Shown: positions 1 to 5,751 of the stretch, one piece after another
How the letters are laid out: each line of letters opens with the position of its first letter
How positions within the stretch are numbered: the first letter of the stretch is position 1
Source: DAISJI01 sp964559835
Lineage (GTDB): Bacteria > Acidobacteriota > Terriglobia > Terriglobales > Acidobacteriaceae
Length of the DNA stretch: 9,579 bases
Reading direction: 5' to 3'
Assembly (NCBI GenBank): GCA_964559835.1
Contig: CAZLJE010000070.1
Coordinates: 1 to 9,579, forward strand
Made by a program: the position numbers and the translations under genes
The notes under the pieces: generated by a model
What the model was told of the DNA's origin: nothing
The model's database searches: none
What the model saw: the letters and a program-made list of their open reading frames with translations, nothing else

Positions 1-33
1 TGTGCACAAGCTGTGCACCAGCTGAGCACAATA
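1..33. repeat. Three 11-bp phased direct repeats
   Basis: TGTGCACAAGC, TGTGCACCAGC and TGAGCACAATA follow one another at positions 1, 12 and 23 with an exact 11-bp period. The core of the first copy, TGTGCACA, is itself a palindrome. One-helical-turn spacing is typical of protein-binding sites on one face of DNA. The array touches the window edge, so more copies may lie upstream. Which protein would bind is unknown. Confidence 0.5.
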
Positions 34-41
34 TATTGGGG
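26..41. promoter_or_regulatory. Possible distal NrdR-box-like site
   Basis: GCACAATATATTGGGG fits the left half and AT-rich centre of the NrdR box (consensus roughly ACACWATATATWGTGT) but diverges in the right half. It overlaps the third phased repeat. NrdR boxes normally occur as pairs about two or three helical turns apart. No good partner is seen within that distance downstream, so a partner may lie before the window, or the site may serve the neighbouring upstream gene. Confidence 0.35.
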
Positions 42-163
42 TGCCTGGATCGTCCGCAGGCAGGGCAGATTATCACTCCAATGCAGGGATGCCGCGGCCA
101 TTAACGCCGTAAATAACTGTATTGTATGTATATTTTTGGCATTACAGAATCTGCCCGAACATA

Positions 164-192
164 TTGACGAGTGCCGCACGCGTCACTAATCT
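164..192 (+). promoter_or_regulatory. Candidate sigma70-type promoter of nrdJa
   Basis: TTGACG at 164-169 matches the -35 consensus at five of six positions. A 17-bp spacer leads to TAATCT at 187-192, a weak -10 element (three of six). Transcription would start near 199 and leave a leader of about 210 nt before nrdJa. The call is supported mainly by the near-consensus -35 element, the ideal spacing, and the palindrome immediately downstream, which would sit on the transcription start. Confidence 0.35.
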
Positions 193-202
193 TTTGACCC
201 CG

Positions 203-218
203 ACACAAGATCTTGTGT
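203..218. promoter_or_regulatory. Perfect 16-bp palindrome, NrdR-box-like operator
   Basis: ACACAAGATCTTGTGT is a perfect 16-bp palindrome. It matches the NrdR-box consensus in its length, its ACAC/GTGT ends and most centre positions, differing only at the two bases flanking the central AT. NrdR is the repressor of ribonucleotide reductase genes in most bacteria, so a site ahead of nrdJa is expected. It lies just downstream of the candidate start site, suited to blocking transcription. A second, degenerate copy may lie about two turns upstream (around 183-198), but that one is weak. Confidence 0.6.
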
Positions 219-330
219 TTCGCGGAAGCGATGCAATATCGCGCGGTCGGGGGAGGTTTTCACGGAATAGCCGGCTGCCGGAAGCAGGGGGCCATTTGTG
301 GCTCACGGCTGACCAGTCATCGGCAGGTAA

Positions 331-366
331 CGGACGCGCGGGGCGTCCGATTCCCGGAATATTCCG
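331..366 (+). other. Leader hairpin and palindrome upstream of nrdJa
   Basis: CGGACGC (331-337) and GCGTCCG (343-349) form a perfect 7-bp GC-rich stem around a 5-nt loop. Five bases later comes the 12-bp palindrome CGGAATATTCCG (355-366). No T-run follows, so this is not an intrinsic terminator. The structures end about 40 nt before the nrdJa start and could affect message stability or translation. The remainder of 1-407 shows no convincing gene. Confidence 0.4.
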
Positions 367-407
367 TGGGAAATGGGCGTTAAAAATAGTCGGAGCGCCG
401 CGGACTC

Positions 408-2555
408 ATGAATACCGTCGTGAAAATAGAACCCAAAGACATCGACGCCATTCCGTTCCAGGAAGCGTCTCTGGACATCTGGGACAAGAAATACCGCCTG
501 ACCGCGAAGGACGGTACGCCCATCGACAAGACGATGGACGACACTTACAAGCGGGTCGCCCGCGCGCTCGCGGACGTAGAGCGTGAGGACGTGCGCGAGC
601 ACTGGTACGAGCGTTTCCTGTGGGCGTTGCGCCGCGGCGCGATTCCTGCCGGCCGCATTACCTCGAATGCGGGGGCGTTAGAACACAAGCCGGCCACGTC
701 GACCATCAATTGCACCGTCTCCGGCGCAATTCACGACTCGATGGACAATATCCTCAGAAAGGTTCACGAGGCCGGTCTCACATTGAAGTCCGGCGCGGGC
801 ATCGGATACTGCTTCTCCACGCTTCGCCCACGCGGGGCGTATGTCTCGGGCGCGGGTGCTTACACCTCGGGTCCGCTCTCCTTCATGGACATCTTCGACA
901 AGATGTGTTTCACCGTCTCCTCTGCCGGCGGCCGACGCGGAGCGCAGATGGGGACGTTCGACGTCGGACATCCTGACGTCATGGAATTCATCCGTGCCAA
1001 GCGGGAAAACGGCCGTCTGCGGCAGTTCAATCTCTCCCTGCTCATCACCGATGAATTCATACAGGCGGTACGGGAAGATCGTGAGTGGAAGCTCGCATTC
1101 CCGATCTCACGCAAGGAGTACGAGAGCGAGCATCCCGATCTGACTGACACCAACAAGTTCCAGTGGCGTGAGTGGGAGATTCACGACGGCTATGTCGTCA
1201 ACGAAGAGGGCCTGGTCGCGTGCAAGGTCTACAAGACCCTGCCGGCGCGACGCGTGTGGGATCTCATCATGACGTCGACCTATGATTTCGCGGAGCCGGG
1301 GTTCATTCTCATTGACCGTGTCAATGAGATGAACAACAACTGGTGGTGCGAAAACATCCGCGCTACGAACCCCTGCGGCGAACAGGCGCTACCGGAGTAC
1401 GGCGCTTGCCTGTTAGGTTCTGTCAACCTCACGAACTTCGTCCGCCATCCGTTCACGGAGCTCGCGCAGTTCAATTGGTCCGAGTATCGCGAGGTCGTCA
1501 AGATCTTCACGCGCATGCTGGACAACGTCGTGGAGGTCAACGGCCTGCCGCTCGAGAGACAGCGCAAGGAGATTCTGAGCAAACGTCGTCACGGCATGGG
1601 CTTCCTCGGCCTGGGCAGCACGATGACACTTCTGCGCATGAAGTACGGCTCGCCCGAATCGCTGAAGTTCACGGAGGATGTCTCGCGGGAAATGGCGGTC
1701 GCGGGATGGGAGGCGGCACTCGAGCTCTCTCGTGAGAAAGGCCCGGCTCCGATCATGAATGAGGAGTTCACGGTCACCCGCGAGATGTTGAGAAAGCGGA
1801 CGGAAATGGTGCGCGACGGATGGAAGCCGGGTGCGAAGATCCCGGGCCGCCTGCTGCACGCCAAGTACAGCCGATACATGCAGCGCATTGCGGAAGTCGC
1901 TCCGCAGCTGGTGCACGAGCTGGCCGAAGTCGGCGCGCGCTTCACACATCACACCTCGATCGCACCGACGGGCACGATCTCCCTGTCGCTTGCGAACAAT
2001 GCCTCGAACGGCATTGAGCCGTCCTTTGCACACCACTACTTCCGTAACGTGATTCGGGACGGCAAGAAATCGAAGGAGAAGATTGACGTTTACTCCTTCG
2101 AGCTGTTGGCCTATCGCGAGCTGGTCAATCCGAAGGCGAGTCCGGATGCGGCAGCCAACTCCGACAGGCTCCCGGATTACTTCATCGCCTCTGACGACAT
2201 CTCGCCGAAGGAGCACGTTGACGTGCAGGCGGCGTCGCAAAAGTGGGTGGATTCGTCGATTTCCAAAACGGCTAACGTGCCGACGGGCTTTCCGTACGAG
2301 AAGTTCAAGGACATTTATCTCTACGCGCACGAGCAGGGGCTCAAGGGCTGCACGACGTTCCGCTTCAACCCCGAAGCCTTCCAGGGCGTGTTGGTCAAGG
2401 AGCAGGACCTCAAGAACACGATCTATAAGTTCACACTTGATGATGGAACGGTTATCGAGGCGCGCGGGGACGAAGAGATCGAATATGACGGAGAGATCCA
2501 CACTGCGGCGAACTTACACGACGCAATGCGAGAGGGGTACTACGGGCGTCACTGA
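408..2555 (+). CDS. nrdJa: Class II (B12-dependent) ribonucleotide reductase, catalytic subunit NrdJa
   Basis: This 715-residue protein is the catalytic chain of adenosylcobalamin-dependent ribonucleotide reductase. It converts ribonucleotides to deoxyribonucleotides in the cytoplasm without needing oxygen. Visible motifs are the first redox cysteine C102 (TINCTVS), the active-site loop NPCGEQ with N321, thiyl-radical C323 and E325, the second redox cysteine C334 (GACLLGSVNL), and the phosphate-binding PTGTIS at about 520-525. The C-terminus has no shuttle cysteines; those sit in NrdJb downstream, as in Pseudomonas NrdJab. The start at 408 has GGAG at 392-395, a rather long spacing of 12 nt. 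No class I subunit genes are nearby. The NrdR-like palindrome upstream suggests NrdR repression. The enzyme type is near certain, and the split-subunit assignment is strong because nrdJb follows. Confidence 0.95.
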   Translation: MNTVVKIEPKDIDAIPFQEASLDIWDKKYRLTAKDGTPIDKTMDDTYKRVARALADVEREDVREHWYERFLWALRRGAIPAGRITSNAGALEHKPATSTINCTVSGAIHDSMDNILRKVHEAGLTLKSGAGIGYCFSTLRPRGAYVSGAGAYTSGPLSFMDIFDKMCFTVSSAGGRRGAQMGTFDVGHPDVMEFIRAKRENGRLRQFNLSLLITDEFIQAVREDREWKLAFPISRKEYESEHPDLTDTNKFQWREWEIHDGYVVNEEGLVACKVYKTLPARRVWDLIMTSTYDFAEPGFILIDRVNEMNNNWWCENIRATNPCGEQALPEYGACLLGSVNLTNFVRHPFTELAQFNWSEYREVVKIFTRMLDNVVEVNGLPLERQRKEILSKRRHGMGFLGLGSTMTLLRMKYGSPESLKFTEDVSREMAVAGWEAALELSREKGPAPIMNEEFTVTREMLRKRTEMVRDGWKPGAKIPGRLLHAKYSRYMQRIAEVAPQLVHELAEVGARFTHHTSIAPTGTISLSLANNASNGIEPSFAHHYFRNVIRDGKKSKEKIDVYSFELLAYRELVNPKASPDAAANSDRLPDYFIASDDISPKEHVDVQAASQKWVDSSISKTANVPTGFPYEKFKDIYLYAHEQGLKGCTTFRFNPEAFQGVLVKEQDLKNTIYKFTLDDGTVIEARGDEEIEYDGEIHTAANLHDAMREGYYGRH

Positions 2556-2570
2556 GCTGTTAGATCGTGA

Positions 2571-2600
2571 GGTGATGTCACCCGTGCGGGAGATTCCCGC
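2571..2600 (+). other. Two adjacent intercistronic hairpins between nrdJa and nrdJb
   Basis: GGTGA-TG-TCACC (2571-2582) and GCGGGA-GAT-TCCCGC (2586-2600) are perfect short inverted repeats three bases apart, just after the nrdJa stop. No T-run follows, so they should not terminate transcription. They may set relative message stability of the two cistrons or mark a processing site. The 2-nt and 3-nt loops are tight, so in RNA the terminal pairs would probably open. Confidence 0.4.
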
Positions 2601-2628
2601 TGACAGCGAGTATCCCATTACCGCCTGA
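2575..2628 (+). CDS. Possible 17-codon ORF between nrdJa and nrdJb
   Basis: An ATG at 2575 opens a 17-codon frame (MSPVREIPADSEYPITA) that ends at a TGA 46 bp before the nrdJb start. GAGGTG directly abuts the ATG, which is too close for a normal ribosome-binding site, and the ATG lies inside the first hairpin. It matches no family I know. It may be chance, or a leader-type ORF that carries ribosomes through the hairpins. Confidence is low. Confidence 0.12.
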   Translation: MSPVREIPADSEYPITA

Positions 2629-2674
2629 GGGCGACGCGATGCGGTCGCTTCGGAACAGATTCAGGAAACACAAC

Positions 2675-3448
2675 ATGGCCATCAAGATCGATCGGAAAAT
2701 CGTCAAGTACAGCGTGCAGAAGCCGGAGGAGAGGGCGCCCGAGAAGGCCGCCGGCAAGGTTGCGGAGAAGGCTGCAGACAAAGTTGCGGACGCCAAGGTG
2801 CTCGCCATTCAGGGCGAGGAGACCTTCCGCGACAAGAACGGCCGGACCGCTACAGTCATCCGGATGCACGAGAAGCTCGAACGGCCGGAGATGCTGATCG
2901 GCTCGACCTACAAGATCAAAACTCCGATCTCGGACCACGCGATGTACGTGACCATCAACGACATCGTGCTGAACGAAGGCACCGAGTACGAGCAGCGCCG
3001 CCCCTTCGAGATCTTCATCAATTCGAAGAACCTCGATCACTTCCAGTGGATCGTGGCGCTCACCCGGATTATTTCCGCCGTGTTCCGCAAGGGCGGAGAC
3101 GTCACGTTCCTCGTGGACGAGCTGAAAGCGGTGTTCGATCCCCGTGGCGGCTATTGGCAGCCGGGCGGGAAGTTCATGCCGTCGATCATCGCGGAGCTCG
3201 GCCATGTGATCGAGCGGCACCTGCAGAGCATCGGTCTCATGAGGAAGCCGCAGCTCGACCAGTTTCAGCAGAAGATGGTGGAGGAGAAGCGCGCCGAGTT
3301 CGACGCCCGCGCGAAGCAGACGGATGCCTTCTCGAAGTCGCACTTCCCCGAGGGCGCGCAGCTCTGTGGCAAGTGCAGCACCGCCGCGGTGGTCATGATG
3401 GACGGCTGCATGACCTGCCTGAACTGCGGTGATTCGAAGTGCGGGTGA
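2675..3448 (+). CDS. nrdJb: Class II ribonucleotide reductase small chain NrdJb (TSCPD domain)
   Basis: This 257-residue protein is the second half of the split B12-dependent reductase. Its middle section is the TSCPD-type region, for example IGSTYKIKTPISDHAMYVT (about 75-93), RRPFEIFINSK and WIVALTRIISAVFRKGGD (125-142). The last 27 residues carry six cysteines (C231, C234, C245, C248, C251, C256) ending GDSKCG; these would pass electrons to the active-site cysteines of NrdJa. The start at 2675 was chosen over an in-frame ATG at 2639 because AGGA lies 8 nt upstream and MAIKIDRKI matches the usual N-terminus of NrdJb. An Ala/Lys-rich stretch at residues 23-43 (EKAAGKVAEKAADKVADAK) separates the N-terminal tip from the domain and looks like a flexible or helical linker. 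It is co-transcribed with nrdJa. Confidence 0.9.
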   Translation: MAIKIDRKIVKYSVQKPEERAPEKAAGKVAEKAADKVADAKVLAIQGEETFRDKNGRTATVIRMHEKLERPEMLIGSTYKIKTPISDHAMYVTINDIVLNEGTEYEQRRPFEIFINSKNLDHFQWIVALTRIISAVFRKGGDVTFLVDELKAVFDPRGGYWQPGGKFMPSIIAELGHVIERHLQSIGLMRKPQLDQFQQKMVEEKRAEFDARAKQTDAFSKSHFPEGAQLCGKCSTAAVVMMDGCMTCLNCGDSKCG

Positions 3449-3488
3449 GGAGAGGCCGCGCAGGCAGGGGCGCTATTTGTGGGTTGCA

Positions 3489-3552
3489 CCATAAGGTGCG
3501 ACTGGGACCCCATAAGGTGCGACTGAGGACCCCATAAGTTGAGACTGACAGG
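3489..3552. repeat. Three tandem copies of a 21-22-bp CCATAAG repeat
   Basis: CCATAAGGTGCGACTG begins at 3489 and again at 3510; a diverged copy, CCATAAGTTGAGACTG, begins at 3532. The units are joined by short GA-C-rich spacers, giving periods of 21 and 22 bp. The first unit also forms a small hairpin (GCACC-ATAA-GGTGC, 3486-3499). From memory, similar GGGGTC-linked units recur as dispersed intergenic repeats in some proteobacterial genomes, but I cannot name the family. The array lies between the nrdJb stop and its terminator. Confidence 0.65.
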
Positions 3553-3570
3553 CTCAAGCGAGCATTTCAG

Positions 3571-3601
3571 AGGGCGAGGACGCAAGTCCTCGCCCTTTTT
3601 T
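3571..3601 (+). terminator. Intrinsic terminator of the nrdJab operon
   Basis: AGGGCGAGGAC (3571-3581) and GTCCTCGCCCT (3586-3596) form a perfect 11-bp stem closed by a GCAA tetraloop (3582-3585), followed by a run of six Ts (3596-3601). The opposite strand has no T-run after the stem, so it works in the plus direction. It ends the transcript about 125-150 nt after nrdJb. Confidence 0.92.
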
Positions 3602-3644
3602 GCGCGCCAACTGCGCATGGGATCTGGATGTTGTCTGGACGGAT

Positions 3645-3660
3645 GGGACGTATTCGTCCC
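3645..3660. other. Short inverted repeat upstream of the DUF6471 gene
   Basis: GGGACG (3645-3650) and CGTCCC (3655-3660) flank the four bases TATT, about 50 bp before the DUF6471 start. It could be an operator or a leader hairpin. A further GGGAC copy follows at 3664-3668. No clear promoter elements were recognised in this gap. Confidence 0.25.
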
Positions 3661-3711
3661 GAAGGGACTGGCCTAGGAGTTAATTGAAGCGCCGAATAGC
3701 GGAGACTCTCG

Positions 3712-4011
3712 ATGAACTACTGGCGGGATGAGGCGCGAAGAGTCTTTAGGGCGGAGCTAACGCGCCGCGGTGTGACATACCAATTCCTGGCCTGGCGGCT
3801 GCAGCAGACTGGCATAAGCGTGACTGAGCGTTCGATCGCCAACAGAATGTCACGCGGGTCCTTCACTTTTGCGTTTGTGCTGCAGTGCCTCGCCGCTCTC
3901 GAGGTGAGATCAGTGACTTTCGAGTTATCGGCTGATCCTCGGATTCGCCGATCGGTAAACTCGCTCAATCATCGGCGGTGGGTCATGCGATCTCCGACCA
4001 AGCGGAGCTGA
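3712..4011 (+). CDS. DUF6471-family small protein
   Basis: This 99-residue basic protein resembles the DUF6471 family, whose function is not known. Typical features are a leading tryptophan (W4), a charged helix (ARRVFRAELTRRGVTYQFLAWRL, about 8-30), then the SIANRMSRGSFTFAFVLQCLAAL core (41-63). The helix spacing, with a turn before SIANRMSRG, recalls a helix-turn-helix DNA-binding fold, so a small regulator is plausible, but that is inference. The residues after about 70 do not match anything I recall. GGAGA at 3701-3705 is 6 nt before the ATG, a good ribosome-binding site. The gene stands alone, convergent with the hydrolase operon on its right. Confidence 0.75.
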   Translation: MNYWRDEARRVFRAELTRRGVTYQFLAWRLQQTGISVTERSIANRMSRGSFTFAFVLQCLAALEVRSVTFELSADPRIRRSVNSLNHRRWVMRSPTKRS

Positions 4012-4127
4012 AGCGGACGGAACATGGTGGGCTGGTAAGGCTCACATCCATAACGACCCGCGCCCTCCACCGGAGGCTTCTCGAAAGCTAGTTTGTCGCT
4101 CCCCGGGGCTACACCAGGTTGCATCTC

Positions 4128-4212
4128 GGCTTTCGGGCAGGAACCGGCCAAAACCGGTTATCAGCCACCGCGATTCAATCGCCGCTTAGCGGCCGTTCGT
4201 TCTGCCCGAGCC
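4128..4212. other. Structured 85-bp imperfect inverted-repeat element
   Basis: The outer arms pair in four blocks: GGCT 4128-4131 with AGCC 4209-4212, CGGGCAG 4134-4140 with CTGCCCG 4202-4208, GAAC 4141-4144 with GTTC 4195-4198, and GGCC 4146-4149 with GGCC 4191-4194. That is 19 pairs with small bulges. Inside lie AACCGGTT (4152-4159), GCGATT-C-AATCGC (4170-4182) and GCCGCTTAGCGGC (4181-4193). The element sits in the convergent gap between the DUF6471 gene and the hydrolase operon. No T-run flanks it. The rest of 4012-4266 shows no gene. Confidence 0.5.
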
Positions 4213-4266
4213 CGTCGTGATAGCGCCGCGCGAGATCGAGGCCGGAGGCATGGAATCGACCGAAGA

Positions 4267-4965
4267 TCATCTCAGTTGTCGATTTAAAAACTCGCTTGTC
4301 CGCCCGTTGGCGAGCGCTGCCGCCGCAGCGTTGTAATGTGCGCCATTGTGCCGCGAGAAGGCGTGACGCTGACCCGGGTAGCTATACACCGTTGTGTTGG
4401 GCTTCTTGGCTAGCGCCGCCTTGATCTGGGCTTGTGCAGTCTTGGAAATGAACTCGTCCTCCTCGCCCAGGTGCATCAGCAGGGGCGCGTGGAGGCCGTC
4501 GATCTCGCTCAGATACTTTTCAGTGTCACTACCATGATAGGCGACCGCAGCATCGACGACGGCGTAGCGCACGGCGGTCAAGAACGTCATCAGCGCCCCG
4601 AGGCAGTAGCCGAGGACGGCTACGTTCGCGGTGCACTCGGGCAGCTTTGCCACAGCTTCAGCGGTGTCCCTGACATCCTCGGCGCCGGCGTCGCGGTTAT
4701 AGGCTTGATAGAGGCGAAGGCCGTGCTGCCAGTCTGCCTCTGAATTGACGCTGAGATCGACGCCCGGCTCTTGCCGCCAAAAAAGGTCTGGCGCAACAGC
4801 GATGAAACCTTGCTCGGCCAGTTCATCGCAATGCCTAAGAATATCCGCGTTCACCCCGAACAACTCTTGCAGAACGACGACGGCGGGAGCCGGCAATGTC
4901 TCCGGTCTGGCGATGTAAGCGCTAAACGCGCCGTTCTGTCCGCTTATGGTGATTTGATTTTTCAT
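4267..4965 (-). CDS. Dienelactone hydrolase family protein
   Basis: This 232-residue cytoplasmic alpha/beta hydrolase belongs to the dienelactone hydrolase family, whose founding member opens the lactone ring of dienelactones in chloroaromatic breakdown. The catalytic triad is visible: nucleophile C121 in GYCLG, D170 in GEEDEF and H201 in QRHAFSR. E34 in VLQELFG matches the glutamate that holds the cysteine in the family. Length is normal (about 230). GGAG plus AAGG lie just before the ATG. The start overlaps the stop of a 33-codon ORF by four bases (ATGA), suggesting translational coupling in an operon with the upstream alpha/beta hydrolase. Members act on many lactones and esters, so the actual substrate cannot be read from sequence. 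Confidence 0.88.
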   Translation of the reverse strand: MKNQITISGQNGAFSAYIARPETLPAPAVVVLQELFGVNADILRHCDELAEQGFIAVAPDLFWRQEPGVDLSVNSEADWQHGLRLYQAYNRDAGAEDVRDTAEAVAKLPECTANVAVLGYCLGALMTFLTAVRYAVVDAAVAYHGSDTEKYLSEIDGLHAPLLMHLGEEDEFISKTAQAQIKAALAKKPNTTVYSYPGQRHAFSRHNGAHYNAAAAALANGRTSEFLNRQLR

Positions 4966-5063
4966 TTCCCTTCTCCCAATGCGGCTATATCCATGACAGG
5001 ATCTCCGCCGACTCTGACCAGGTCGGCGAAGATCATCTTGTCTGGTAGCGTATAGCTACCCAT
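4962..5063 (-). CDS. Possible 33-codon ORF coupling two hydrolase genes
   Basis: An ATG at 5063 opens a 33-codon frame (MGSYTLPDKMIFADLV... ending AALGEGK). Its start overlaps the last 8 nt of the upstream alpha/beta hydrolase (ATGGGTAG), and its TGA overlaps the ATG of the dienelactone hydrolase gene by 4 nt (ATGA). It has no convincing ribosome-binding site of its own, so it would need re-initiation by ribosomes ending at the upstream stop. The family is not recognised. It may be a real small protein, a coupling device, or chance; the double overlap is what makes it worth listing. Confidence 0.3.
   Translation of the reverse strand: MGSYTLPDKMIFADLVRVGGDPVMDIAALGEGK
5044..5060 (-). other. 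Hairpin on the hydrolase stop codon
   Basis: GGTAGC (5044-5049) and GCTACC (5055-5060) form a perfect 6-bp stem with a 5-nt loop. It covers the stop codon of the alpha/beta hydrolase (5056-5058) and the first codons of the 33-codon ORF. A ribosome terminating here would melt it, which fits a coupling role. No T-run follows in either direction, so it is not an intrinsic terminator. Confidence 0.4.
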
Positions 5064-5751
5064 TGATGTGCACGGAGTTGGCGGCCTCTGCGATGAGCTT
5101 GGCTGTTTCCTTCGGATGAGACACGTAGGCCACATGGCTGGCATTCACTTCGACCGTCTTGGCACGGGCCCGCTTCGCCATCATCCGTTGCTGCTCTGGA
5201 TTGATCGCTCGGTCTTCGGTGGCGACCATGTACCAACTCGGCTTGGTCCTCCAGGCGGGCTTCGTGACCTTGTGAGTGAACGAGTCGGTAGAGATCGGTA
5301 CCTGCGAGATAGCCATGAACCACGCCTTCTCCGACGGGATGTCCGCGCAGAAGTCGGCCGCGAAATGCTCCTGGTCTATCCACCAGTTGCCGTTACCGTC
5401 CGGCTTGAACGCCTTGGAGGCTTGCGGCACGGCCTGTTCGATCGACGCACAGCTCTCACCTTCATCGAGCGCAAAGGCGGCGATGTAAACTAATGCTGAA
5501 ACGTTCGTATCGTTGCCGGCCTCGGTGATGATGGACCCGCCATAACTGTGGCCGACGAGGACCACCGGTCCGCCCATGGCGTCGACGGCCGCCCTCGCAT
5601 ACTTGACGTCCTCGGCGTAGGAGGTCTCGGGGGGCTGCGCCACCGACACCTTGTACCCATCATTCTTGAGGATGTTAGCAACGGGCTCCCAGCCGGAGCC
5701 GTCGGCGAAAGCTCCATGCACCAGGACGACATTCTTAATAGACTGTTTCAC
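5056..5751 (-). CDS. Serine alpha/beta hydrolase
   Basis: This protein of about 231 residues is a single-domain alpha/beta hydrolase, probably cytoplasmic. Visible parts are the oxyanion-hole strand NVVLVHGAF (7-15), the nucleophile elbow GHSYGG with S69, D180 in VATEDR and H206 in NASHVAYVS. The section KPAWRTKPSWYMVATEDR is typical of a widespread, poorly characterised esterase-like group. The GTG at 5751 was chosen because AAGGGG lies 7 nt upstream; the longer frame from an ATG at 5802 has no ribosome-binding site and adds residues not seen in relatives. It heads an operon with the 33-codon ORF and the dienelactone hydrolase gene. Substrate unknown. Confidence 0.85.
   Translation of the reverse strand: MKQSIKNVVLVHGAFADGSGWEPVANILKNDGYKVSVAQPPETSYAEDVKYARAAVDAMGGPVVLVGHSYGGSIITEAGNDTNVSALVYIAAFALDEGESCASIEQAVPQASKAFKPDGNGNWWIDQEHFAADFCADIPSEKAWFMAISQVPISTDSFTHKVTKPAWRTKPSWYMVATEDRAINPEQQRMMAKRARAKTVEVNASHVAYVSHPKETAKLIAEAANSVHING

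Noticed and set aside
1..30. DnaA-box cluster or replication origin
   Set aside because: TGTGCACA units differ from TTATNCACA at key positions and no AT-rich unwinding region or dnaA gene accompanies them.
220..310. Cobalamin riboswitch ahead of the B12-dependent reductase
   Set aside because: GC-rich pieces such as GCCGGAAGCAGGGGG superficially recall the B12 box, but the conserved core (GGGAA ... GGTG ... CTGCCCCCGC) is not present in order.
1413..2501. Long minus-strand open frame (362 codons) opposite nrdJa
   Set aside because: It lies wholly within the conserved nrdJa gene on the other strand; the arginine- and leucine-rich translation is typical of an antisense shadow and matches no family.
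2618..3343. Minus-strand open frame opposite nrdJb
   Set aside because: It mirrors the coding periodicity of nrdJb and has no recognisable motifs.
3571..3601. Bidirectional use of the nrdJab terminator
   Set aside because: Only the plus strand has a T-run after the stem; the minus strand continues with mixed sequence.
3969..4151. 60-codon minus-strand frame between DUF6471 and the hydrolase operon
   Set aside because: It overlaps the end of the DUF6471 gene and the structured element; no ribosome-binding site or family similarity was seen.
4128..4212. Integron attC recombination site
   Set aside because: The bulged hairpin is similar in size, but the ends lack the RYYYAAC and GTTRRRY core sites and no integron integrase is in the window.
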